The notes: generated by a model from the sequence alone, not told the origin. Counted from the stretch's first letter, positions 1 to 7,143 are shown. The stretch is DNA of 7,521 nucleotides from CAZWIT01 sp964533435 (GCA_964533435.1 CAZHLU010000050.1:1-7521); one strand, 5' to 3'. Translations and numbers: made by a program.

Positions 1-3000
1 CCCGCGCCTTTTCACTAGAACCAGCTTGATAATAAGCCAAAGCTAAATACAAACGTTCTTTTGGCTTTAGATCTTCACGTTTGATCCAAGTATCAAGTCT
101 GGGCAAAATCGGCTCACCCATCGCTGACAAACCATATAAAGCCAAAGTTACTTCTTCAGGAGTACTTTTTTTATCTTCAAGTTTTTTGAAAAAATAATTT
201 GTTAAAGCTCTATTATCAAAACCACTGTTATGCAAAGAAGCTACTCTAGCTGATAATTCTAAATCCTCACTACTATAAGGCAAAAGTGTCAAACCGCCGC
301 TAGGCATCTGATATTTAAAAGCGGAAAATTCTGGGTCAGACTTATGCCAGCCAAATTTTTCTTCTAATATTTGTCGACTCATGGTTCTGGCTAAACCCTG
401 ATCAATCCTAGCACCGTGAGCCCAAGTAAGCTTAGTCAAGGTTTTAAAAACAGCACTACGCTCTCGATCAGAAAAATTAACAGCTAGAGGAATTTTAGAT
501 GTATTTTCTACTACCAAGCCCTCTGTTGTCTCCTGAATCTTGGTAGATTCAGCGGTCAGCATAGAACTTAAAGCTTTTAATGGTAATTTAATACTATCTT
601 TGCCTTTACTTGAATCTAAAGAATAGACAATATCATAACTACCTTCGGTTAAACTAGGCAAGGTAAAGTACTCGGATTTAAAAGCAGTTGTAGTTTTACT
701 TTGAGGAGTGTCAATACCTAATTCAGGAGCTGATAAACTCATGGTCAGACTATCAGTACTATTTAATACTGAACCAAAAGAACGCAAGCGAGCTACCGGT
801 TCATCACCACTTAAGTATTCTTTGCCAATAGTAACATCGACAAATACTGGTAAGGAAACTGGAATTTTGGAAACATTCAAACCAACGTCAATATTAGAAC
901 TTACGCCTTGGGCTGTTACTCGCCAAGAAGTAATATTGTCTGGCAACTTAAAACTAGTACTTACTGCACCGTTATTAGCTGTTTTGACTGTCTGAAATAA
1001 AGCAGCATCAGTAAAAAATTCTCTAGGACCACCACCTTTTTCATTATGAACAAAAAATCCATCGGCGAAAAAAGTATGTTGAGGATCAACTCTAAAATTA
1101 TAAACCGCTACAATCTCATCTTTGGTTTCTATGGTATTAATATAAATTAATTCATTATCTGCTGTCAGTAGCCAATCACCAAGCTTTAAACTAGAAGCTG
1201 GACGAAAACTAAAATTAGTATAAATCAAATGTTCTGGTGTTACTTTTAGTTTATTATTAATAATCAAATATTTACCAACAGTGTGACGATATAGTTCTGT
1301 CACAGTACCTGCTACCTTTCGACTTTCACGTGGATCAGCTAAAGTCAAAACCTGGTCACCAACAATTACATCCTCGATATTTTTAGAGCTACCATCAGCC
1401 ATCAAAATATCCGTACCTGACAAGAAACAGCCTTTTTCTGCACCCATACTATTTGCTCGCATCATATCAGTAGAAGCTGTGCGATGACTAAAATTGGTAT
1501 AAATTACGCCCGAACCAACGTCAGTATAGATTGAGTCAATCGGATGAGCCTGATCATCCATGACTGCATAAAAAGCTTCATCAATTAAATTCAAATTAAC
1601 AGCCGCACTCACTGGCTCGCCTTTGGCATTTTTGGTAACAATATCTAATTTAACTTCTTCACCGGGCTGATATTTTTCTTTATCCGTTTTAATATCAATG
1701 CTCATGGTCTTGTCTGCTTTTTTGAGACGCACCGAGTCTCCCCAAGTATTTAAGAAAGCACGACCATTAAAATAAACTCCAGTTAAATTAACATTAGGAA
1801 TGTCATCATTAGTAAAGAAAAAAGCATATTTAGAATTTTGAGTCACTGCATATTCACGCAAACCATTTTGATGTTGTAAATATAAATAATAATTATTGTC
1901 ATTACTTGGTAAATTTTCTTCATTTTTCAAAAAATCAACCACTACTTCATCGCTAACTGAATATTCTTCTTTATCTAATTTTAAATGATAATAATCAAAA
2001 TTATATTCATTATAGCTATATACTCTATTGCCAACGCTATAATACATATATGAACGCATTACATCATACTTACCAGAACTATCATAATACCTCATACTGA
2101 TTTCATATGATGTTTCTGGTTCTACTTGACGCTCATAAACATAAATACCATTACCATCACTAATACCAACAAAATTATCTACTATTTTTTCACTGCGCTC
2201 ATAACGATAAGTTTTATGAGAGACTTTATTAATAAAATCATAAGCTGTGCCAGTTTCTATACGCTTATAATTAATCTGCTTAACTTCGCCTTCTATTTTT
2301 ACATTAGGAGCCACTTCTGCTTCTTTATCATCATATCCCCACCAATAAGGTGTCTCAGACTTATTTAAATCAACTTTTTTAGTTTTGATTTCTAAACGTC
2401 CTTTGGCAGTATCTGAATAAGTAACTTTTTGAGTAGCATAAACACTGGGCCCATAAAAAGTTAAACTAGCACTAGCGGAGATATCGGCTAGCTCTGATGA
2501 TTCTGGTCTTAATTCTAACCAAGCGTTTCTTGGCCAACAAGCATATTCGCTTTGACAATCACTATATTTTTCCGTATAAACCAAATTAACTTTACCCTCT
2601 GAATCAGTTGTTACTTTCTGAGAACCCGAACCCGTATTAAAAACTAAAGCTAGATTTGGCACTGGCGTTCCTTCAAAATAAGTAGCCAGTCCTGTTAATT
2701 TAATTTCTTGACCAGCAAAGCCAGCTTTTTTTTCTGGAGTCAAAGTCAAATTATAAGCTGGTTTTTCATAAGGATTAACTTGTAAATATTTAGTAGCTAC
2801 TATTTGTTCACCAACTTTCACTTGTAAATAATAATAATCCGAACGTAAATCCTTGATATCTATTTGACCGCTATAAATACCATCGCTATCTACATTTAAA
2901 TTTTGCTCAGAAATCATTACCGGACGATAATAATAATCAACATAGCCAGCTTTATAAAGCTCAACTTTCATTTGATTATTACTACTATCTTGTTTATTTC

Positions 3001-4576
3001 TTAATTTAAGCAAACCCCAAAATTTAATAGTGTCAGTTGGTTGATACAAAGGTCTATCAGTATAAAAATACTGCCAATAATTTGCCTGAACATCATCATC
3101 CCAATAACCATAATAAGGAGAAAGGTAAGATGCTGGTATGATTAATGATTCATCGCCAAAACCAGCCTTAAAGTAATAACGTTTATTATCTTTTTTATCA
3201 AAAGCTTCTTTACTTAATTTACCAGGTGTAGCAAAACTCACCACTCCTTGAGCATCACTGCTATATTTTTGACTATCACCTAATAACTCTACTTGGGCAG
3301 AGCTGGCTGGTTTTTTGGCAGCAAGATCTGCCACCCAAACTACTGTTTTATCTTTAGCAACGTTAATATAAGCTGAAGCATTGCTAATTTGCAAAATTAC
3401 CTGATCAACAATATCACCATTTTTTATTTCTGCCACAAAATAACCTTTAGGCAAGCCTTCTGGAAAACGAATAAACTGATTGCCGTTTTGTTGTTCAATT
3501 TTTAATTTCCAAGAATTTAATTTATTTTTATTTTGTAAATCTACTAATTGATTATCTTTAGAATAAGACCACCATGGATATTGGTCCCTTTTATCCAAAA
3601 TTTCAATATATTCAGACTGCCCAGCTAAAGGATAAACATTGACTTCCAAAGTATCTTGAGGAATATTCATAGCTGACAAAAACAACAAAGGCGCTTCTTT
3701 TACTGCAAAATCCTGTAATTTTTCGTGTAAATACAGCCAAGGATCACGATCACTAGATCTTAACTGAAATTTCTTTTGTACAGTTTCAAACGCAAAAGTA
3801 TAATCAGCAGCCAGTACTTCCTGACTATCAGATAAAGGTAAACCTTGTTTAAGAGTAACCCGATAAATCTGACCAAGAGCTAAGGGTTCTTTAGGTACAA
3901 AGACTAAAGTACGACCATGCTTTTCAAAGCGTCCCTCAACGCTAGGTTCTAAGCTAAAATATTTTTCATAATCATAAAAATTTTCATGACTAAAAGTAAT
4001 TTCAATGCCAGAATTAACCGGCACACTTACCCCGGTATCACGGGGAATGGTATTTAAAATCTTAAAACTATCTTTGACCTGAAAAGCCCAATCATAATAA
4101 CGACTCTGCTCTTTTCCTTCTGCAGCTACATAAGCAGTGGCCATTGAAATACGAATAATAGTATTAGGATTTAGCGGTTCTTTGGTTTTTATTTCCCATT
4201 TGTTTTTATCTTGTTCTTCTAGATTATAAGCAATGCTTGGACTAATCTTAAGAATTTTTTCAACATCTTCAGTGCTAACATCGTCTTTACTACTTAAAAT
4301 AAATGTAGTATCAACATCAATACCCAAACTATCAGCCCCTACTGCTTCTAAATCAAAATTATCCTGAGCATTGGCCCCATTTAAAATTAATTTAGAAAAA
4401 CCATCAAATAAACTTGGCTGTTTACCAAATTTTATTTTTAGTCTATCCAGGCCGCCAGAAAAATAAAAAACCGATGCTAGCACCAGTCCTACAGAAATAA
4501 TTATAGCAATTGTTGCCATTATTTTTCTTTTAGCCATACCTCTTAGATACTCTTTAGAAAATAATTTTTTAATCAT
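1..4576 (-). CDS. alpha-2-macroglobulin-like surface protein with an inserted Hint domain (C-terminus beyond the window)
   Basis: The reading frame is open from ATG 4576 to the window edge (1525 codons, no stop). Residues about 20-38 form one hydrophobic helix after a Lys/Arg-rich start. No lipobox Cys follows, so I infer a membrane-anchored protein outside the cytoplasm. Residues about 70-168 and 172-266 look like two bacterial Ig-like (Big_5-type) domains. Then come macroglobulin domains with the signature YTDRPLYQP (T506-P509 within it) and VNLNLIDEAFYAV around D999. After the bait-like segment (about 1020-1185, interrupted by a Hint domain at 1050-1178) come MG7 (LPDNITSW, about 1211-1218) and a helical thioester-type domain. 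The family (COG2373, E. coli YfaS/YfhM) is known for trapping proteases. Here the GCxEQ thioester position appears to read GARIDQ (1388-1393), so a thioester is probably absent. No SD precedes ATG 4576; ATG 4537 is an alternative but would have an SD only one base away. Confidence 0.9.
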   Translation of the reverse strand, partial: MIKKLFSKEYLRGMAKRKIMATIAIIISVGLVLASVFYFSGGLDRLKIKFGKQPSLFDGFSKLILNGANAQDNFDLEAVGADSLGIDVDTTFILSSKDDVSTEDVEKILKISPSIAYNLEEQDKNKWEIKTKEPLNPNTIIRISMATAYVAAEGKEQSRYYDWAFQVKDSFKILNTIPRDTGVSVPVNSGIEITFSHENFYDYEKYFSLEPSVEGRFEKHGRTLVFVPKEPLALGQIYRVTLKQGLPLSDSQEVLAADYTFAFETVQKKFQLRSSDRDPWLYLHEKLQDFAVKEAPLLFLSAMNIPQDTLEVNVYPLAGQSEYIEILDKRDQYPWWSYSKDNQLVDLQNKNKLNSWKLKIEQQNGNQFIRFPEGLPKGYFVAEIKNGDIVDQVILQISNASAYINVAKDKTVVWVADLAAKKPASSAQVELLGDSQKYSSDAQGVVSFATPGKLSKEAFDKKDNKRYYFKAGFGDESLIIPASYLSPYYGYWDDDVQANYWQYFYTDRPLYQPTDTIKFWGLLKLRNKQDSSNNQMKVELYKAGYVDYYYRPVMISEQNLNVDSDGIYSGQIDIKDLRSDYYYLQVKVGEQIVATKYLQVNPYEKPAYNLTLTPEKKAGFAGQEIKLTGLATYFEGTPVPNLALVFNTGSGSQKVTTDSEGKVNLVYTEKYSDCQSEYACWPRNAWLELRPESSELADISASASLTFYGPSVYATQKVTYSDTAKGRLEIKTKKVDLNKSETPYWWGYDDKEAEVAPNVKIEGEVKQINYKRIETGTAYDFINKVSHKTYRYERSEKIVDNFVGISDGNGIYVYERQVEPETSYEISMRYYDSSGKYDVMRSYMYYSVGNRVYSYNEYNFDYYHLKLDKEEYSVSDEVVVDFLKNEENLPSNDNNYYLYLQHQNGLREYAVTQNSKYAFFFTNDDIPNVNLTGVYFNGRAFLNTWGDSVRLKKADKTMSIDIKTDKEKYQPGEEVKLDIVTKNAKGEPVSAAVNLNLIDEAFYAVMDDQAHPIDSIYTDVGSGVIYTNFSHRTASTDMMRANSMGAEKGCFLSGTDILMADGSSKNIEDVIVGDQVLTLADPRESRKVAGTVTELYRHTVGKYLIINNKLKVTPEHLIYTNFSFRPASSLKLGDWLLTADNELIYINTIETKDEIVAVYNFRVDPQHTFFADGFFVHNEKGGGPREFFTDAALFQTVKTANNGAVSTSFKLPDNITSWRVTAQGVSSNIDVGLNVSKIPVSLPVFVDVTIGKEYLSGDEPVARLRSFGSVLNSTDSLTMSLSAPELGIDTPQSKTTTAFKSEYFTLPSLTEGSYDIVYSLDSSKGKDSIKLPLKALSSMLTAESTKIQETTEGLVVENTSKIPLAVNFSDRERSAVFKTLTKLTWAHGARIDQGLARTMSRQILEEKFGWHKSDPEFSAFKYQMPSGGLTLLPYSSEDLELSARVASLHNSGFDNRALTNYFFKKLEDKKSTPEEVTLALYGLSAMGEPILPRLDTWIKREDLKPKERLYLALAYYQAGSSEKAR
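1035..1042. repeat. 8-bp direct repeat, copy at the C-terminal edge of the Hint insertion
   Basis: CCTTTTTC on the plus strand, identical to 1431-1438. It encodes the Glu-Lys and first bases of Gly in EKGGG just after the Hint His-Asn. The two copies are 396 bp apart (132 codons). Removing one copy plus the Hint segment would restore an in-frame GAEKGGGPRE, as expected if the domain had been inserted there. Confidence 0.6.
1043..1429 (-). other. Hint (intein-like / BIL-type) domain inserted in the bait-like region of the macroglobulin protein
   Basis: Residues 1050-1178 (129 aa) of the large protein form a full Hint fold by motif. Block A starts at C1050 (CFLSGTDILMADG) and continues to VGDQVL. 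Block B is VTPEHLIYT with T1113 and H1116. Block F runs from VYNFRVD to the end at FFVHN, with H1177 and N1178. There is no homing endonuclease; the length is that of a minimal Hint domain. The upstream flank is GAEKG and the downstream flank is EKGGGPRE. The +1 residue is E1179, so classical protein splicing, which needs Cys/Ser/Thr there, should not work. That combination is the pattern of type A bacterial intein-like (BIL) domains, which mainly cleave at one or both ends. Autoprocessing here is inferred, not shown. Confidence 0.88.
1431..1438. repeat. 8-bp direct repeat, copy at the N-terminal edge of the Hint insertion
   Basis: CCTTTTTC, identical to 1035-1042. It encodes Glu-Lys-Gly immediately before the Hint catalytic Cys1050. 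An 8-base match in an A-rich coding region could be chance. Its exact position at both domain borders is what makes it notable. Confidence 0.6.
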
Positions 4577-4611
4577 AATTTTAAATATAAAATATATTTA
4601 TAAACATGATT

Positions 4612-4639
4612 ATTATAACATAAAGTCATAATTTGTCAT
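4612..4639 (-). promoter_or_regulatory. sigma-70-type promoter for the macroglobulin-like gene
   Basis: On the minus strand there is a -35 box ATGACA at 4639-4634 (5 of 6 to TTGACA), a 16-bp spacer and a perfect -10 box TATAAT at 4617-4612. The expected transcription start is near 4605, giving a leader of about 29 nt before ATG 4576. The leader is very A/T-rich and shows no SD. The promoter begins just after the T-tract of the upstream terminator, so the large gene is probably transcribed on its own. Confidence 0.7.
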
Positions 4640-4643
4640 AATT

Positions 4644-4678
4644 AAAAAAACTGCTCAACACCTAAGGCATCAAGCAGT
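4644..4678 (-). terminator. intrinsic terminator after the 43-residue membrane protein gene
   Basis: Read on the minus strand, ACTGCTTGATGCC (4678-4666) pairs with GGTGTTGAGCAGT (4662-4650) around the 3-nt loop TTA. The 13-bp stem contains four G-U wobbles and is followed by seven T (4650-4644). There is no T-run on the plus-strand side, so it acts for minus-strand transcription. It lies about 26 bp after the stop of the small gene. The terminator and the promoter that follows fill the gap between the two genes (4577-4703). Confidence 0.85.
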
Positions 4679-4703
4679 CAATAAAATATCTTTTAGGCAA
4701 AAC

Positions 4704-4835
4704 TTAGCCCATCCTACGTAAAGCATCGGCTAAATCATCGCCACCAATAACAAAGAGCAAAACAAACCCGACTAGTATCACTACTACTGCCCAAGTGGGC
4801 AGACTATCCTTTTCCCTTGTTGCTTTACTTGCCAT
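4704..4835 (-). CDS. small single-pass membrane protein, 43 aa, unknown function
   Basis: I do not recognise this protein. It starts MASKATREKD, has one hydrophobic helix at about residues 14-31 (WAVVVILVGFVLLFVI), and ends in a short charged tail DDLADALRRMG. ATG 4835 is supported by a perfect SD (AAGGAGGT, 4849-4842) six bases upstream, and the gene ends before a strong terminator, so it is a real gene and not the tail of the frame that reads through the N gap. Its promoter is not visible; it may lie in the gap or be that of typA. G+C content and codon choice (GTC, ATC, CTC-type) differ from the very AT-rich neighbouring large genes. The role is unknown; a small membrane regulator or subunit would be a guess. 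Confidence 0.75.
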   Translation of the reverse strand: MASKATREKDSLPTWAVVVILVGFVLLFVIGGDDLADALRRMG

Positions 4836-4837
4836 CA

Positions 4838-4856
4838 CTCGACCTCCTTGGTCAAG
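4838..4856 (-). promoter_or_regulatory. ribosome binding site held in a hairpin, 43-residue gene
   Basis: Minus-strand CTTGACC (4856-4850) can pair with GGTCGAG (4844-4838), seven pairs with one G-U, leaving AAGGA in the loop. The SD AAGGAGGT (4849-4842) is therefore half in the loop and half in the stem, six bases before the ATG. This could tune initiation; the structure is predicted by eye only. Confidence 0.5.
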
Positions 4857-4865
4857 AGAACAAAA

Positions 4866-4965
4866 NNNNNNNNNNNNNNNNNNNNNNNNNNNNNNNNNNN
4901 NNNNNNNNNNNNNNNNNNNNNNNNNNNNNNNNNNNNNNNNNNNNNNNNNNNNNNNNNNNNNNNNN
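4866..4965. other. assembly gap of 100 N
   Basis: Exactly 100 undetermined bases, the customary size for a scaffold gap of unknown length. It swallows the last few codons and stop of typA, and whatever lies between typA and the 43-residue gene, such as a terminator or promoter. Linkage of the two sides therefore rests on scaffolding. Confidence 0.98.
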
Positions 4966-6746
4966 GCTTTACGTGTCACTTTACGTCTTTCATTATCACT
5001 TAATGCTTGTTTACGTAAACGCACGCTTTTGGGAGTAACTTCTAAATATTCATCTTCAGCAATTATTTCTAAGCCTTTTTCAATGGTCAAAATATTTGGT
5101 GGCACCAAAGTAATAGCTTCATCAGAAGCTTTACTGCGCATATTAGTAAGTTGTTTACCTTTAGTGGGGTTAACGTTCATATCCATACCTTTGGCAGTAT
5201 TACCAATAACCATACCTTCATAAACTTCAACGCCTGGTCCAATATATAGAACACCTCTGTCTTGTAAATTATATAAAGAAAAACCAAGTGCTTTACCAGT
5301 GGCCATGGAAACCATAGAGCCAACGTCACGTTTTTTGATTTCGCCAGCATAGGGGCGATAACCAATTACCCGAGCACATAAAATACCTTCACCACGAGTA
5401 TCAATGATAAATTCGCCACGGTAACCAAGTAAGCCTCTGGTTGGCATTTCAAAAACTACCCGCATCTGATTATTATCACTCTTCATACTAGTAGCAATAC
5501 CTTTACGTTTGCCAATTTTTTCCATGACAATGCCTGATTGTGCTTCTGGCACATCAATTGTCACTTCTTCGTATGGTTCAAATTTTTTACCTTCACGTTC
5601 TTCAATGATAACCTGTGGTTGTGATACTTGTAATTCATAACCTTCGCGACGCATAGTCTCAATTAAAATAGCTACGTGTAATTCACCACGGCCATAGACT
5701 TTAAAATTATCACCAGAAAAATCAATCTTAAGTCCTACATTTACTTCTAATTCTTTTTCTAAACGCTCTTTTAATTGTTTACTAGTAACAAATTTACCTT
5801 CACGTCCAGCAAAAGGAGAACTGTTTACCAAAAAATCTAGAGAAATAGTAGGTTCATCAACATTAATAGCTGGCATTGCTTCTTGCTCAGCATTCAAACA
5901 AATAGTTTCACCAATATCAATATCAGCAAAACCAGCTACCATTACAATATCACCAGCTACCGCACTTTCCACTTCTTTTCTTTCTAAACCATTAAAAGTA
6001 AAGAGTTTAGTCAAACGGCCAGTTTTATTTTCACCGTTTACTTTTTTTAAAACTAAATTAGCTTTATCAGTTAGAGTGCCTTCATAAATACGACCAATAG
6101 CCAGCCTACCTAAAAAATTATCATAAGCCAAATTAAAAGCTTGAAAACGAACTGGTAAATCTGCTTCTGCTTTAGCAGCTGGTACTTTTTCTAAAATAAC
6201 ATCAAGCAAAGGATTAATATTATCTGACTCATCAGTTAAATAACGTTTTGCAATACCTAGTTTGCCAATCGCATAAACTGCCGTAAAGTCTAATTGTTCA
6301 TCAGTAGCACCTAGGTCCATAAATAACTCAAAGACTTGTTCGTGAGTAAGATTAGGATTAGCAGCTGGCTTATCAATTTTATTAATCACTACAATTGGCT
6401 TAAGTCCTAATTCTAAAGATTTTTTTAAGACAAATCTAGTTTGAGGCATTGGGCCTTCTTGAGCATCTACTACTAATAAAACACTATCAATAGAACGCAA
6501 AACCCGTTCTACTTCTGAACCAAAATCAGCATGCCCAGGAGTATCGACAATATTAATTTTTGTATCTTTATAAAAAACAGAAGCATTTTTTGAATAAATA
6601 GTAATACCACGCTCTTTTTCGAGCGTATTAGAATCCATACTGACACTTTCATCAGTAAGCATACCGGTCTGTTTTAAGATGGCATCGGTCAAAGCAGTTT
6701 TACCATGATCGACGTGAGCAATAATTGCAATATTTCGTATTTCCAT
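4966..6746 (-). CDS. typA: ribosome-associated translational GTPase BipA/TypA (last codons in the gap)
   Basis: BipA/TypA is an EF-G-like GTPase that binds the 70S ribosome and helps 50S assembly and stress or cold adaptation. The visible 594 residues, against about 600-615 in the family, start MEIRNIAIIAHVDHGKT. GTPase motifs are G1 AHVDHGKT (10-17), G2 RGITI (46-50), G3 DTPGH (68-72) and G4 NKID (122-125). The G5 position reads YAIGKLG where E. coli has YASALNG, a mild departure. Later come the EF-G-type domains and the BipA-specific C-terminal domain, with PTRGLLGYRGEF and DRGVLYIGPGVEVYEGMVIG. It ends VTPKSVRLRKQAL followed by NERRKVTRKA at the gap, so very little is missing. ATG 6746 is chosen because it is the family start. 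The frame stays open upstream to 6953, but that stretch crosses another gene and its terminator. No SD is present; a promoter lies almost on the ATG. Confidence 0.97.
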
Positions 6747-6754
6747 AAGCTGAA

Positions 6755-6783
6755 ATAATAACAGAAATAAAGCTTTTTGGCAA
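6755..6783 (-). promoter_or_regulatory. promoter of typA, possibly giving a leaderless mRNA
   Basis: Minus strand: -35 TTGCCA at 6783-6778 (5 of 6), 17-bp spacer, -10 TATTAT at 6760-6755 (5 of 6). Only eight bases separate the -10 box from ATG 6746, putting the expected start near 6748. That leaves a leader of about two bases, which agrees with the absence of an SD. Other start points in this AT-rich stretch cannot be excluded. Confidence 0.5.
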
Positions 6784-6817
6784 GGGTATATAAATAATAA
6801 TAAAAAATTCACAAAAT

Positions 6818-6844
6818 AAAAACCCCAACATTTGACTGTTGGGG
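6818..6844 (-). terminator. intrinsic terminator after the 79-residue gene
   Basis: Minus-strand CCCCAACA (6844-6837), loop of six, then TGTTGGGG (6830-6823), a perfect 8-bp GC-rich stem followed by TTTTT (6822-6818) and more A/T. It lies about 38 bp past the stop of the 79-residue gene and upstream of the typA promoter, separating the two transcripts. The opposite side has no T-run. Confidence 0.92.
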
Positions 6845-6882
6845 GAGCAGCTTTTAAGACATGCTCAGGTCTTGGAGCAATA

Positions 6883-7122
6883 TTACTCACTACGAGCGAA
6901 CAAGCTGGTCGACTTACCAGAGTGGTAGGTGCCGACGCCAAGGTACTCAGCATCGTCCCAGTTGCTGTGGGGAATCGACTCGCCCTCAGCTACTGCCTCG
7001 ACCTGGGTGACATTGACGATGGTACCATCTTCCCTCTGGTAGTAAACATCGCCCCTTCTGGTCCGGTTGATAGCCTCGGCCTGCTTGGCCGAGAAAAACA
7101 GATGAAACTTCTGCTTCGACAT
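6883..7122 (-). CDS. hypothetical protein, 79 aa, soluble
   Basis: Not a family I recognise. The sequence is hydrophilic with no membrane helix or signal peptide. It starts MSKQKFHLFFSAKQAEAI, followed by a probable beta-rich centre (GDVYYQREDGTIVNVTQVEAV), an acidic stretch with HSNWDDAEYLG, and a tail GKSTSLFARSE. The gene is convincing because it has its own consensus promoter (7186-7214), an SD AAAGGAG (7134-7128) five bases before the ATG, and its own terminator (6818-6844): a complete single-gene transcription unit. G+C content is clearly higher than in typA and the macroglobulin gene. The overlapping plus-strand frame at 6832-7146 has none of these signals. The divergent neighbour encodes a PQ-loop membrane protein. 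Function is unknown. Confidence 0.8.
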   Translation of the reverse strand: MSKQKFHLFFSAKQAEAINRTRRGDVYYQREDGTIVNVTQVEAVAEGESIPHSNWDDAEYLGVGTYHSGKSTSLFARSE

Positions 7123-7143
7123 GATCGCTCCTTTCGAGGTACA

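Noticed and set aside
708..995. Plus-strand frame of 95 codons within the macroglobulin gene
   Set aside because: It is antisense to a conserved MG7-region coding sequence and lacks initiation signals.
1043..1429. A normal splicing intein with homing endonuclease
   Set aside because: The domain is only 129 residues, so there is no room for an endonuclease, and the +1 residue is Glu, which does not support standard splicing.
2126..2368. Plus-strand frame of 80 codons, rich in Ile/Thr/Asn
   Set aside because: It is low-complexity antisense of the AT-rich macroglobulin gene, with no SD.
4644..4678. Bidirectional terminator between the 43-residue gene and the macroglobulin gene
   Set aside because: The T-tract exists only for minus-strand transcription, and there is no plus-strand gene to terminate.
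4795..5223. Plus-strand frames spanning the N gap (also 4817-5038)
   Set aside because: They are open only because Ns cannot encode a stop, and they are antisense to typA and the small gene.
6883..6915. GKST near the end of the 79-residue protein as a P-loop
   Set aside because: The context is HSGKSTSLFARSE at the very C-terminus, with no preceding strand or GxxxxGK pattern; a chance match.
4704..6953. One continuous 749-residue frame from 6953 through typA and the N gap to 4704
   Set aside because: The N run removes any stop by construction, and the 5' extension crosses the 79-residue gene and its terminator. typA starts at 6746 by family match, and the tail is a separate gene with its own SD at 4842-4849.
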